From: Bacteroidia bacterium
GTDB taxonomy: Bacteria > Bacteroidota > Bacteroidia > Bacteroidales > F082
Direction: 5' to 3'
Assembly (NCBI GenBank): GCA_021287165.1
Contig: JAJTAY010000010.1
Location: 1-64,000, forward strand
DNA length: 64,000 bases
Part shown: piece by piece, positions 16,933-26,643 of the stretch
Numbering within the stretch: the stretch's first letter is position 1
Layout: each line of letters begins with the position of its first letter
Made by a program: the position numbers and the translations under genes
Notes under the pieces: model-generated
What the model saw: only the letters and a program-made list of their open reading frames with translations
Database searches by the model: none
Told to the model about the DNA's origin: nothing

Positions 16933-19221
16933 ATGAGAAATTTTACCCTTATGTTTTTGATGCTCACAGCATCGCTGAGCTTTGCTCAGAACGCGCCCAT
17001 CAATTTTGAGCCGGGCGGGCACGGTGCCAATTGGACCTGGACCGTGTTTGAAAACGCAACAAATCCTCCACTTGAGATTGTTAACAATCCCGATCAAAGT
17101 GGAATCAACACATCCTCCAAGGTTGCCAAGTTTACCGCTTTGGTAAATGGGAATCCCTGGGCAGGATGCGAATCACAGCATGGCGCCGATCTTGGGTCGT
17201 TTGTGCTAAATGCCTCAAATTCGGTAATCAAGATCATGGTGTGGAAGCCGGTAATCAGCGATGTGGGGATAAAACTTGTGGCATCGTCCGGATGGGCATT
17301 GCCTGAAATTAAAGTGGCCAACACCCTTGTTAATCAGTGGGAAGAGCTGACATTCAATTTTTCGGCCTATCCAAATCCTCCCGGAACAGAAGGTCAATAC
17401 GACCAGATTGTGATTTTCCCCGATTTCAATATGGCCGGCCGAACCCAGACCAACATCATTTATTTCGACAACATCACCTTCAATCCAGCTGGAACTACGC
17501 CTGTTGAGCCCACAGTTGCCGCTCCAACACCTCCGGCCCGCGATCCGGCTGATGTGATTTCTATCTTCAGCCATGCCTACACCAATGTTCCCGGCACCGA
17601 TTTCAACCCTAACTGGGGACAGTCGACCATTGTGAGCTTCCCGCAGATTCAGGGGAATGAAACCCTGAAATATGCCAACTTCAATTATCAGGGAACACAG
17701 TTTGGAGCCCCAATCAATGCCACTGCCATGCAATATCTGCATCTGGATATGTGGACAGCCAATGCCACTAGCGTGAATGTGTTCTGCATCAGCCCAGGCC
17801 CTGTGGAAACAGCCTATGCTTTGCCCATTACCCCCAATACATGGGTGAGTTACAATATCCCCCTGTCGGCCTTTACAAACGTCAACATGGCTGAACTGAT
17901 TCAGTTCAAGTTCGATGGAGGCAATGGCTCACAGGTCATTTTCCTCGATAACATTTATTTCTACAAAGGCGGCGCAGTCACCGAACCCACCACAGCCGCC
18001 CCAACGCCTCCGGTGCGCGATCCTAACGACGTGATCTCGGTGTTCAGCCATGCCTACACTAATGTTCCCGGAACCGATTTCAATCCAAACTGGGGACAAT
18101 CGACCGTGGTCACCATTCCGCAAATTCAGGGAAACGAAACCCTGAAGTATGCCAACTTCAACTATCAGGGAACGCAGTTTGGCGCACCCATCAATGCCAC
18201 GGCCATGCAATACCTGCACCTGGATATGTGGACAGCCGATGCCACCAGCGTGAATGTGTTCTGCATCAGCCCCGGACCTGTGGAAACAGCCTTTGCGCTT
18301 CCTATAACACCAGGTCAATGGGTGAGCTATGATATACCCCTGACGGCCTTTACAAACGTCAATATGGCTGAGCTGATCCAGTTCAAGTTCGATGGGGGCA
18401 ATGGTTCGCAAACCATCTGGCTCGACAATATTTACTTCTACAACCCGGGATCGGGACCGGGAGGAACGCCCAGAAATCCGATTGATTTCGAGCCAGGCGG
18501 CTACGGAGCAAACTGGACATGGACAGTGTTTGAAAACAATACCAATCCGCCCTTGGCCATTATCCCCAACCCCAATCCGTCGGGTATCAACAACTCGGCC
18601 AATGTGGCCAGGTTTACCGCTCTTCAGTCCGGACAACCCTGGGCCGGTTGCGAATCATCACATGGAAACAACGACCTTGGTGCTTTTGTGCTCAATTCGA
18701 GCAATGCAATCATTAAGATTATGGTTTGGAAACCTGTAATCAGCGATGTCGGGATTAAACTTGTGGCCTCCTCAGGCTGGTCTTTGCCTGAAATTAAAGT
18801 GGCCAATACGCTCGTAAATCAATGGGAAGAGCTGACGTTTAATTTTTCGGGATATCCCAACCCGCCGGCCACCGAAGGTCAGTATGATCAGATTGTTATT
18901 TTCCCCGACTTTAATATGGCCGGCCGAACTCAGGACAATGTGATCTATTTCGACAACATTACATTCAACCAACTGGTAGGTGTGAATAATCCATCGGTTC
19001 AGGACCGTGTTGTTATTTATCCCAATCCTGTCAAGGCCGGCAGGCAGGTGATGATCGGATCGGAAGTTCAAAGTATCGAACTACTCGATATGGGTGGAAA
19101 AGTGATTTCCTCAACCCGCGCATCCGTAATCGAAACCAACAGCCTGAAACAAGGCATGTATCTGCTCAGAATATTGACCATGGGAGGGGATATTCAAACG
19201 CAGAAGCTTTTTGTTTATTAA
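16933..19221 (+). CDS. Secreted multi-module protein with T9SS sorting tail (putative glucan binder), modules A-B-B-A
   Basis: A 762-residue exported protein (MRNFTLMFLMLTASLSFAQ). It is built from two module types in the order A (about 24-186), B (200-346), B (360-505), A (516-678), followed by a C-terminal type IX secretion sorting domain (about 688-762: VIYPNPVKAGRQ ... KQGMYLLRI ... KLFVY). A begins INFEPGG(H/Y)GANWTWTVFEN and ends VIYFDNITFN; it has the look of a carbohydrate-binding beta-sandwich. B is the module also present twice in the lipoprotein at 7908. The paired copies are also close at the DNA level. There is no catalytic motif. It is the last structural gene of the operon before a terminator. 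I infer a cell-surface or released beta-glucan-binding protein; the specific module families are not recognised. Confidence 0.75.
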   Translation: MRNFTLMFLMLTASLSFAQNAPINFEPGGHGANWTWTVFENATNPPLEIVNNPDQSGINTSSKVAKFTALVNGNPWAGCESQHGADLGSFVLNASNSVIKIMVWKPVISDVGIKLVASSGWALPEIKVANTLVNQWEELTFNFSAYPNPPGTEGQYDQIVIFPDFNMAGRTQTNIIYFDNITFNPAGTTPVEPTVAAPTPPARDPADVISIFSHAYTNVPGTDFNPNWGQSTIVSFPQIQGNETLKYANFNYQGTQFGAPINATAMQYLHLDMWTANATSVNVFCISPGPVETAYALPITPNTWVSYNIPLSAFTNVNMAELIQFKFDGGNGSQVIFLDNIYFYKGGAVTEPTTAAPTPPVRDPNDVISVFSHAYTNVPGTDFNPNWGQSTVVTIPQIQGNETLKYANFNYQGTQFGAPINATAMQYLHLDMWTADATSVNVFCISPGPVETAFALPITPGQWVSYDIPLTAFTNVNMAELIQFKFDGGNGSQTIWLDNIYFYNPGSGPGGTPRNPIDFEPGGYGANWTWTVFENNTNPPLAIIPNPNPSGINNSANVARFTALQSGQPWAGCESSHGNNDLGAFVLNSSNAIIKIMVWKPVISDVGIKLVASSGWSLPEIKVANTLVNQWEELTFNFSGYPNPPATEGQYDQIVIFPDFNMAGRTQDNVIYFDNITFNQLVGVNNPSVQDRVVIYPNPVKAGRQVMIGSEVQSIELLDMGGKVISSTRASVIETNSLKQGMYLLRILTMGGDIQTQKLFVY
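17530..18447 (+). repeat. Tandem duplicated B modules within the secreted protein gene
   Basis: Two direct copies (about 17530-17970 and 18012-18447) encode nearly identical 145-residue modules; long stretches such as NATAMQYLHLDMWTA are shared. Recent duplication or gene conversion is likely. Confidence 0.85.
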
Positions 19222-19237
19222 CTTTACTTGTGTTAGT

Positions 19238-19268
19238 AAGAGCCGTCCGTAAAAAGACGGCTCTTTTT
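19238..19268 (+). terminator. Rho-independent terminator after the glucan operon
   Basis: AAGAGCCGTC (19238-19247) pairs perfectly with GACGGCTCTT (19256-19265) around an 8-base loop, followed by a T run. It lies 16 bases after the stop of the T9SS protein and separates the operon from the regulator gene. Confidence 0.88.
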
Positions 19269-19307
19269 AGTTATCTTCGTAAATTGACGCTGTAACCAAA
19301 TCACAAA

Positions 19308-22004
19308 TTGAGAAATCGGGTTATAATTCTCGTTTTTCCGGTCTTTTTCACATTGCTGACTTCCGCTCAGGAATTGCCAAAGAAAGGAGTGCCCCTGCTG
19401 CGAAATTTCACGCCGGCACAGTACGAAAACAAGGGCAAAATTTGGGACATTACATCGGCACCGAACGGAATAGTGTATATGGCCGCCGACAAAGGGCTTA
19501 TCGAGTTCGACGGCATGAGATGGAACAGCTTCAAGGGCAGTAATGGCTTCACACGCTCCGTGCTGGTTGTCAGCGATTCGCTCATTTACACTGGCTCTGA
19601 TCTGGATTTTGGTTATTGGAAGCGCAACAGCAATCAGGAATTCAATTACACATCTCTCTATCCCTTTCGAAACGACACTCAGGACGTAAACGAAGAGTTT
19701 TGGAATACGTTTTTGATGGGAGAGGATATTGTGTTTGTTTCATCAAACAACATCTATGTCTATAAACGTCAGCAACTTATCAGAATAAACGCTCCTACCA
19801 GGTTTGCAGGAAGTTTTGTTGTAAACGACTCCCTGTTTCTTGCTGACGCCAAAAACGGATTATATCTGTTCGAGAAGGCTTCACTCAAGCAATTGGCTGC
19901 TTATCCCGATAATGCTCCGTTCGAAATTTCAGGAATGTACCCCTGGAACAATGGCAAGGTTATCGTCACAAAAAGCTCCGGATTGTATTTCTATTCTTCC
20001 GGTAAGCTGAACCGTCTTGCCAATCCTCTTTCAGAAATGCTTAAAACCGCCAATGTTTTTAGCTTCGCACCTATCGGAAGTCATCATCTGGCATTCGGCA
20101 CTGTGCTTAACGGATTGTACATCTGCGATTACGACGGCATCATCGTGCATCAGTTCAATCGCTACAAGGGTTTGCTCAGCAATACGATCTTAAGCCTTCA
20201 TTACAGCAGAAATGGAAAGCTGTGGGTTGGGTCTGATTACGGGGTTTCATCGCTATTTCTGAGGAACAATACAACCTATTTTTATGACTACCGTGGTGAT
20301 TTTGGCACCGGTTATACCGCTCAGGTAAAGGATGATGTGTTCTATCTTGGCACAAATCAAGGCTTGTACCGTTCCGACTGGGAAGCCTTGAGCAACGATA
20401 AAAAATTCACGAGCTTCGAATTGGTACCGGGTACTGAAGGCCAGGTATGGACGCTCGAGATGGATGATAATACGCTTTTAATGGGGCATGACCGGGGACT
20501 CTTCGAAGTTGGAAAGAATTATGTAAAAAGAATTGACCAACAAACTGAAGGCGTTTGGACAATTTCTACTTACCGTGGTTACCTGATCACGGGCAATTAC
20601 AATGGAATCTCCATATTTAGAAAAGCAAACGGAGAATGGTCGTTTGTGAAGAAAATGGACCTTATTTATGGCTCGTGCAATCAGCTTGTTTTTCAGGGTT
20701 TTAACGTACTGTGGATCAATATCCCCAATTTTGGTATCATAAGGGCTGTGCTCGATGAAAACCTCTACCCTGTCGAACGCTTAATTTTCCCCGACAGCCT
20801 TTTCTCAGGAACCAGTTTGTGGATTGCACGCGAAAATCTGGATATTCAGGTGTTTACCGACAAATTTAAATACAGCTATGATCCAGGTAGCAGCACCTTT
20901 GTACAGCATGCAGAGCCAGTAATCATGCCAAGAGTCGAAAACTTATTGTCAGGCATTTACAGCTCAGCTCCGCTGCACAGAGATTATGAATTTTATCCTG
21001 TTTACAATGGTTTCGCATTCAAATATCTGCGTGATTCCGGGGTTCAGCAACCTATTGATTACAGCCTGCTTATCCGAAAAGCCGAAGCCCTGAGCCATAA
21101 TAGCCGCATAAGCATTTTGCCGGGCAACAGGCTGCCCTATCGTTTCAATAGTGTAAGATTCCAGTTTATTGTTCCCAACCAGAATGATGTAGTTTATCAA
21201 TACAAGCTCAACGAAAACGGAGAATGGAGTGCGTGGAGCCCTGAGCCTTTTGCAGAGATTGCCGGCCTCTGGAACAATAGCTATACACTTTATGTGAATG
21301 CCGGCCTCGATGGGAGGATTATTGCCCAAAGCTCATTCGAATTTAGTATAGCCCCGCCATGGTATCGGTCGTGGTACGCATATCTTTCATACGTTGTATT
21401 GTTTATGCTTGCAGCCTACCTCATTCAGCGGTGGCAAAGCCTGCTCCTCAAAAAGCAGAAAAAAAGCCTTCTTATCAAAGAGCAAAACTCATTGAGGCAG
21501 CAAGCCGAGAAGCACAGAGAGCAGATTCTTGTTCTGGAGCAGGAGTGCCTAAAAGCGGAGTTCAATCAGGTGAAACAGCAACTGCGGGCCAAAACCATCG
21601 AACTGGCCAACAAGGCCAAGGATAACGAAGACAAAAACCGTCTGTTGCTTTCGCTTAAGGAGAAATTCGACCTGCTCGAAAGCGACCCTGAATCTTCGAA
21701 AGTAAGGCTGAATGAAATACGCAGGCTGCTTAACTCCTATCTGAATACCGATGATAAAACATTTGAAATTCAGATGGATGAGCTGCATCAGGAGTTTTTC
21801 AAAAAGCTAAAGGAGAAGTTTCCCACGCTCTCGGGCAACGATCTGCGCTTGTGTGCCTACCTCAGGGTTGGGCTCAATTCGAAAGAAATTGCCGAGATAC
21901 TCAACATTCAGCCTTCGAGCTCCTACATCAGCCGTTCGCGACTTCGGAAAAAGCTCAATTTGAAGATGGAAGACGACCTCTACGACTTCCTGAACAATAT
22001 CTGA
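19308..22004 (+). CDS. Membrane-bound propeller / Y_Y_Y / LuxR-type HTH regulator of the glucan locus
   Basis: An 898-residue regulator. The start must be the TTG at 19308: it gives the signal sequence MRNRVIILVFPVFFTLLTSAQ, and no in-frame ATG occurs before the mature domain. Residues about 25-600 carry repeated propeller segments (IWDITSAPNGIVYMA, KLWVGSDYGVSSLF); about 610-668 form the triple-tyrosine (Y_Y_Y) domain; a transmembrane helix lies at about 689-710; a charged coiled coil follows (about 718-800); and a LuxR-type HTH is at about 840-898 (LRVGLNSKEIAEILNI). There is no histidine kinase, so signal passes directly from periplasmic ligand to DNA. By analogy with other Bacteroidota regulators next to polysaccharide loci, it probably senses a glucan oligosaccharide and activates the adjacent operon. 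It sits after the operon terminator and so is transcribed separately. Confidence 0.87.
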   Translation: MRNRVIILVFPVFFTLLTSAQELPKKGVPLLRNFTPAQYENKGKIWDITSAPNGIVYMAADKGLIEFDGMRWNSFKGSNGFTRSVLVVSDSLIYTGSDLDFGYWKRNSNQEFNYTSLYPFRNDTQDVNEEFWNTFLMGEDIVFVSSNNIYVYKRQQLIRINAPTRFAGSFVVNDSLFLADAKNGLYLFEKASLKQLAAYPDNAPFEISGMYPWNNGKVIVTKSSGLYFYSSGKLNRLANPLSEMLKTANVFSFAPIGSHHLAFGTVLNGLYICDYDGIIVHQFNRYKGLLSNTILSLHYSRNGKLWVGSDYGVSSLFLRNNTTYFYDYRGDFGTGYTAQVKDDVFYLGTNQGLYRSDWEALSNDKKFTSFELVPGTEGQVWTLEMDDNTLLMGHDRGLFEVGKNYVKRIDQQTEGVWTISTYRGYLITGNYNGISIFRKANGEWSFVKKMDLIYGSCNQLVFQGFNVLWINIPNFGIIRAVLDENLYPVERLIFPDSLFSGTSLWIARENLDIQVFTDKFKYSYDPGSSTFVQHAEPVIMPRVENLLSGIYSSAPLHRDYEFYPVYNGFAFKYLRDSGVQQPIDYSLLIRKAEALSHNSRISILPGNRLPYRFNSVRFQFIVPNQNDVVYQYKLNENGEWSAWSPEPFAEIAGLWNNSYTLYVNAGLDGRIIAQSSFEFSIAPPWYRSWYAYLSYVVLFMLAAYLIQRWQSLLLKKQKKSLLIKEQNSLRQQAEKHREQILVLEQECLKAEFNQVKQQLRAKTIELANKAKDNEDKNRLLLSLKEKFDLLESDPESSKVRLNEIRRLLNSYLNTDDKTFEIQMDELHQEFFKKLKEKFPTLSGNDLRLCAYLRVGLNSKEIAEILNIQPSSSYISRSRLRKKLNLKMEDDLYDFLNNI

Positions 22005-22137
22005 CCGGCAGCTTGATTCAATGAGCTAGTCAATCCAAACAGATTGACCAACTTGGGCTGATTTAAAGCAATCTCAACGCTGTTATTCAGGCGTTAACCG
22101 TACAGATTGTCGAGATCTGTTAATCGCAACCGGGCTG

Positions 22138-24561
22138 CTATTTCTTCTTATTCTTCACATATTTGTCCAGCCATTGCAGCCATTCCCAATGCATGTGCAA
22201 CACCGACTCTCTGGCTGCATAACCATGACTTTCGAGCGGAAGCATCACCAGCCGGACAATTGCACCATGTCCGCGCAGGGCATCGTAATAGCGTTCGCTT
22301 TGTATGGGGAACGTTCCCGAATTGTTGTCATCGGCACCGTGGATGAGTAATAGCGGCGTTTTCATCTTGTCGGCAAAGGCAAAGGGCGACATTTGCCGGT
22401 AAAGCTCAGGAGCCTGCCACAAGGTTCGGTCTTCGCCCTGAAAACCAAAAGGCGTGAGTGTTCGGTTGTAGGCTCCGCTACGCGCTATTCCGGCAGCGAA
22501 AAGACTGCTGTGGGTGAGCAAATTGGCCGTCATGAAAGCACCGTAGGAATGGCCCGAAACGGCAATGCGCTCTTTGTCGGCCACGCCCATCTCAACCAGC
22601 TTGTTGATTGCGGCCTCGGCATTGGCTATAAGCTGTTCCACGAAGCTGTCGTTGGGCTCCTTTTCGCCCTCGCCCACTATTGGAAAACTGGCATTATCGA
22701 GCACGGCATAGCCCTGTGTGGCCAGCATTACGACCGAAGTAGGTCCAACGCGGGTATAAGTATAGGGCGAGCCACTGACCTGACCTGCTGCATCGTTGCT
22801 CTTAAATTCCTGCGGATATGCCCACAGAACTGTTGGCAGCGGCTTGTCAATACCCGGCCTAAAGTCTTCCGGAAGATAGAGTGTGCCGGATAGCGGAACG
22901 CCATCAGCCCGCTGATAATGAACCAATTGTTTTTGTAGCGACTTTAGTCGGGGCATGGGGTCGGCAAACAGGGTGATTTGCGACAGTCTGTTTCGCCTGA
23001 GGTCGCGTACGAAATAGTTTGGTTGTGTTTCGTTCGATTCACGCCTTGTAAGAAGGATTAGCCTGTCGGGGTCGAGCAAAAGCGTCGGGTTCTCGAACCA
23101 GGGAGCCTGGCTCTGCCACAGTCGTTTGGAACGTTTGGTTCGCAAATCAAACTCATCCAAAAAAGGTCTGTCTCCTTCGGGTGAAGCGCCCTGACCAATG
23201 AGAAACAGCTTGTTGCCTGATTTATCAGTTTGTAGTACCGGCTGACGGTAAATGCCTGGAACGGTTTGAAAGCGACCCGGGTCGTTGTACCGGTCTTCGG
23301 AACTTCTTTCCCAAAGCAGTTCAGGTGCTATGTCGGGCTTATCGGGCGCAAACCGGCTCAGTTTCGACTGACGTGTGCGGGGCCAGCTCTCGGATAGCAA
23401 GGCTAAATTACCGTTACCCCAGCTTATACCAGCAAAGCGTAAAACGGTTTTGGGCCCAGGCTGAGCTACTGATGTAAAGGGTGCCGGGAGAAAATACAAC
23501 TGATCACGTTCCGCTTCCTGATTTTTAGGATCGCCACCGTCAAGAGCCTGTGCCCAAATCAGCGTTGCCGGAGCATCGGCTCTCCAGCTAAAATTGCGCG
23601 GACCTGTACGCACGGCTCCCATGCCTAAAGGTAAATTCTCGGCAGTTGCAACTTCAGCTATCAACTGCACATTGTCATCTTTCAGGCCAACGACTTCCAC
23701 ACGCTGTGCGAAACGCTGAAAGGGTACTATGTAGGAAAATGGCTTTGTTATGGTGTTGACCAGCAGATAATTGCCGTCGGGCGATGGATCAAATGTCCAG
23801 ACAATACCAGGCTTGGCCACAGGCTTTTGTGTACCATCGAGACCAAGCATCATCAGCTGTGCGGTAGCGTAGTACTCAAACAGGGCTTCGTCGGAAGCGT
23901 CGCGCAACAGATCCTGAAAAGTGCGAACTGCAGCCTGCTGGCCAACGTTTTCCTGAATCAACGGGCTAATGGGTACAGTAGGCTTAACAGGAACAGAACC
24001 TTTGTCTGGGACAATCACCGAAACAATGATGTGACGGCTATCGGGTAACCAACGGAGAGTGGTCCCCATCACGGCATTCACCACAGCATCAGTGAGCTGA
24101 GTTGCTTTTTGTGTGGAGACATCTGCATACCAAAGACTTATGCCTTCTGGTGTGGTGTGGGTGAAGGCAAGCTTTTTTCCGTCGGGACTCCAGCTGAAGT
24201 TGCTAAGCCGGGCATCCGCAGGCAGCTCGTTGACCGGTACTGACCAATTTGCATTTAGCGTTGTGAATTCAACCCGACTGGCATGTCTTGCCCTTGAGGG
24301 ACCATGAGTGGCTGGATTGAAACGAATGCCTGCCAACCTGAGCTCGGGCTCGGCCATTTCCGCAATGGTCTGTAATCCACTGTAATGCAAAATAGCTGCA
24401 TGGGTGCGATCGGGGCTGACAACAAAACCGGGTGTTGCTGGTGCATCGACCAGCTCAACGATTTCGGCCGGAGGCAACAAATATGCGGACTGGGCAAATG
24501 TTGCAGTATAAGATCCGACAAGTAAGGATGTTACTATAATCAGCGATCGCAGGTGAGCCAT
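22138..24561 (-). CDS. S9 prolyl-oligopeptidase-family serine peptidase, exported
   Basis: An exported serine peptidase of the S9 family. I prefer the ATG at 24561 (MAHLRSLIIVTSLLVGSYTA...) over the in-frame ATG at 24603, because only the former gives a standard signal peptide. The N-terminal two thirds form a WD/PD40-like beta-propeller (SPDGKKLAFTH, LRWLPDSRHIIVSV). The C-terminal alpha/beta-hydrolase has the nucleophile in GHSYGAFM (Ser at codon 22546-22548), an aspartate in IHGADDNN and a histidine in ESHGYA. Length (about 800 residues) is like that of the glutamyl endopeptidase/dipeptidyl-peptidase branch. It cleaves short peptides, probably in the periplasm. It is convergent to the regulator gene and unrelated to the glucan operon. 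Confidence 0.88.
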   Translation of the reverse strand: MAHLRSLIIVTSLLVGSYTATFAQSAYLLPPAEIVELVDAPATPGFVVSPDRTHAAILHYSGLQTIAEMAEPELRLAGIRFNPATHGPSRARHASRVEFTTLNANWSVPVNELPADARLSNFSWSPDGKKLAFTHTTPEGISLWYADVSTQKATQLTDAVVNAVMGTTLRWLPDSRHIIVSVIVPDKGSVPVKPTVPISPLIQENVGQQAAVRTFQDLLRDASDEALFEYYATAQLMMLGLDGTQKPVAKPGIVWTFDPSPDGNYLLVNTITKPFSYIVPFQRFAQRVEVVGLKDDNVQLIAEVATAENLPLGMGAVRTGPRNFSWRADAPATLIWAQALDGGDPKNQEAERDQLYFLPAPFTSVAQPGPKTVLRFAGISWGNGNLALLSESWPRTRQSKLSRFAPDKPDIAPELLWERSSEDRYNDPGRFQTVPGIYRQPVLQTDKSGNKLFLIGQGASPEGDRPFLDEFDLRTKRSKRLWQSQAPWFENPTLLLDPDRLILLTRRESNETQPNYFVRDLRRNRLSQITLFADPMPRLKSLQKQLVHYQRADGVPLSGTLYLPEDFRPGIDKPLPTVLWAYPQEFKSNDAAGQVSGSPYTYTRVGPTSVVMLATQGYAVLDNASFPIVGEGEKEPNDSFVEQLIANAEAAINKLVEMGVADKERIAVSGHSYGAFMTANLLTHSSLFAAGIARSGAYNRTLTPFGFQGEDRTLWQAPELYRQMSPFAFADKMKTPLLLIHGADDNNSGTFPIQSERYYDALRGHGAIVRLVMLPLESHGYAARESVLHMHWEWLQWLDKYVKNKKK

Positions 24562-24703
24562 GCTGAAGATCAGACATAGCTCCAATCTGGGGTTACACTT
24601 CATGTTTTAGAGTCTTTGTGTTTTTGAAATGACAAGGTATCATAATCAGGATGATGCAAGATACATTCAATCCTTAACTCTCCCGAATAGCATTCGATAA
24701 AGG

Positions 24704-26590
24704 CTACTTGTCGTTCAGTTTACGGATGATCAAATCGTCCACAAAGACCGTATCGGTGCTGCTGTTCCACAGATAAACCCGGAATACCCTGTTGTCGGTT
24801 TCGGGGATCACCACCACAAGCCGCATCCGGCCCCAGCCCTGCGCGTCGAGGCTGTCGGGCTCGGATTGCAATTTGTAAAGTGCTTCCACATTGCGTCCGG
24901 CTATTACTACTGCGCCTCCTCCCCAGGCCGGCTTTTTCCAGGCGCTGATCTCAAAATGCTCGCCCGGATTGGCAAAAAAATCGATGCCCGAAGCAAAGGG
25001 GTTGCCGGGATGCAGCATGGCCGAGTGCCTGCCGTTGCGCACAATGGTGCTGTCGAGGCTTTCGAAGGCCAGAAACTCATAGTAGCGGTCGGGCGAAACG
25101 TAATGCGTACGGGCTTCGTTCAGCGCTTCGAAGTCGTTGATGGCCTCGTCGTAAATCCAGTTGCGCAGCTTCACCTTTGTGGTATATTCGCCCTTGATAA
25201 GCCTGCTGTAATCGAGGGGTTCGAGCAAATCGTAATACGATTGGTCAACGCTCAGCCGTCCGAAACTGGCCCAGTAAGCTTTGCCCGACATCTCGGCAAA
25301 GTGAATAATGCCGTATTTGTATTGTGCTGTCTGAAACAGGTTGAGCATCGCCAGCAGCAGCATGGTGGCCCGCAGGGTTCTGAACAGAGGCCTGTTCTTC
25401 CGGGCATACCATAGCAGGCTGGCCAAAGGCAGGCTCAACAGGGTGTAGAACTCTATCATGGGGCGCGAGCCGAAACTGCCGCCATAAGTGAAATCCCACC
25501 AGCTGAAAATGATGTAAATGTGCAGGGGCAGCAAGATTACCACCGGCCAGAAGAACGCCTTTGCCTTTTTAAGCAGCAGGGGAATGCCCGTCAGCGCAAA
25601 CAGCATCACAGGGGTGTAGAGCAGCCAGCCTTTGCGATAGCTGAACAATCCGCGCCAGATGCGCGGCCGGTCGAAAAAGAAGCCTTCCTGTCCGTAAGAA
25701 TAAAACAGCCAGCTCCCTGTATTGGCTTTCCAGAAAAACAATTGCGGCAGCATCACGATAAAGGCGGCCAACAGAATGATGAGGATATGCTGCCATTGTG
25801 CCATCAGCATTTTGATGCGCTGCCAAAGCCCATTTTCCTGAACATTCCAAAGCACAAAAAATAAGGCTATGATGCCGTTGGTAGGCCGGATGAGTACGAT
25901 CAGGCCCGAAACAAGCCCGAGCAAAAGCGCCGTTTTAGGGTTTTGTTCATCGTACCAGCGAATCGTAAGCAGGATGAAAAAGCTGAATAGGCTGAAGTTG
26001 AAGGCATGCGACATGGCCGCCTCGAGCGTGGAATAGTAGAAAAGGTTGGTCCCCAGCACAATGATCAGCAGCACAAAGGCAGTAATCGCTTCGTCGAACC
26101 AGCGCAGCAAAACTTTCCGAAGCGCAAGCAGTCCGGCCAGCAGGTAGAAAAGCGCACTAAACTGCAGCCAAAACATATAAGGCGACGAAAAGCCGTCCAT
26201 GGGCCATCCACCGAGCCAGGCGCTCAGATGACCGAGCAGGAAAAAAGGCAGGTAAAGGAATGCCAGCCCCATGGTCATTTTGATGTACCGGCCGCCGGTG
26301 GGCGATTCGTGCACATGTATTTTGCCGATCCAGCTTTCAGGGTCGTGGCCAACGAAGGAGAAGCTTAGATCTTGATGAATGAAAGCGGCCGGAAGATAGC
26401 AGTAGTAGCCAATCACATCGTGAGCTACAATATCCTGATGCTTTTTCCATCGGCCATTGTTCATATTGGTGGCAATAATCGCGAGAGCAATAAAACCAAT
26501 CGCCAGTATGGAAGCATGCGGAAGCTTCTGCCTGAGGAGCTCAAAGGCGCTTTTCAGCTGTGTTGAAATCAGACTAAAGTAAGGCTTCAT
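24704..26590 (-). CDS. Polytopic membrane protein, GT39/ArnT-like glycosyltransferase candidate
   Basis: About 628 residues from the ATG at 26590; a longer frame begins at a TTG (26653) that overlaps the upstream gene and is less likely. About 11 hydrophobic segments occupy residues 30-430, with a charged first periplasmic loop (QDIVAHDVIGYYCYLPAAFI) of the kind that holds the acidic catalytic site in polyprenyl-phosphate glycosyltransferases. A soluble C-terminal domain (about 450-628) looks like a beta-sandwich. I cannot assign a donor or acceptor. It lies 53 bases after the redox fusion gene on the same strand, so it may be co-transcribed, but a functional link is not evident. Confidence 0.55.
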   Translation of the reverse strand: MKPYFSLISTQLKSAFELLRQKLPHASILAIGFIALAIIATNMNNGRWKKHQDIVAHDVIGYYCYLPAAFIHQDLSFSFVGHDPESWIGKIHVHESPTGGRYIKMTMGLAFLYLPFFLLGHLSAWLGGWPMDGFSSPYMFWLQFSALFYLLAGLLALRKVLLRWFDEAITAFVLLIIVLGTNLFYYSTLEAAMSHAFNFSLFSFFILLTIRWYDEQNPKTALLLGLVSGLIVLIRPTNGIIALFFVLWNVQENGLWQRIKMLMAQWQHILIILLAAFIVMLPQLFFWKANTGSWLFYSYGQEGFFFDRPRIWRGLFSYRKGWLLYTPVMLFALTGIPLLLKKAKAFFWPVVILLPLHIYIIFSWWDFTYGGSFGSRPMIEFYTLLSLPLASLLWYARKNRPLFRTLRATMLLLAMLNLFQTAQYKYGIIHFAEMSGKAYWASFGRLSVDQSYYDLLEPLDYSRLIKGEYTTKVKLRNWIYDEAINDFEALNEARTHYVSPDRYYEFLAFESLDSTIVRNGRHSAMLHPGNPFASGIDFFANPGEHFEISAWKKPAWGGGAVVIAGRNVEALYKLQSEPDSLDAQGWGRMRLVVVIPETDNRVFRVYLWNSSTDTVFVDDLIIRKLNDK

Positions 26591-26643
26591 AGGCCGCGGC
26601 AGAAGTTTAGGATATCGGGATGCAAAAATCCCGAAAAAACTGC

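Noticed and set aside
17530..18966. Repeats suggestive of a CRISPR array
   Set aside because: Units are about 430-490 bases, coding and contiguous in frame; they are duplicated protein modules.
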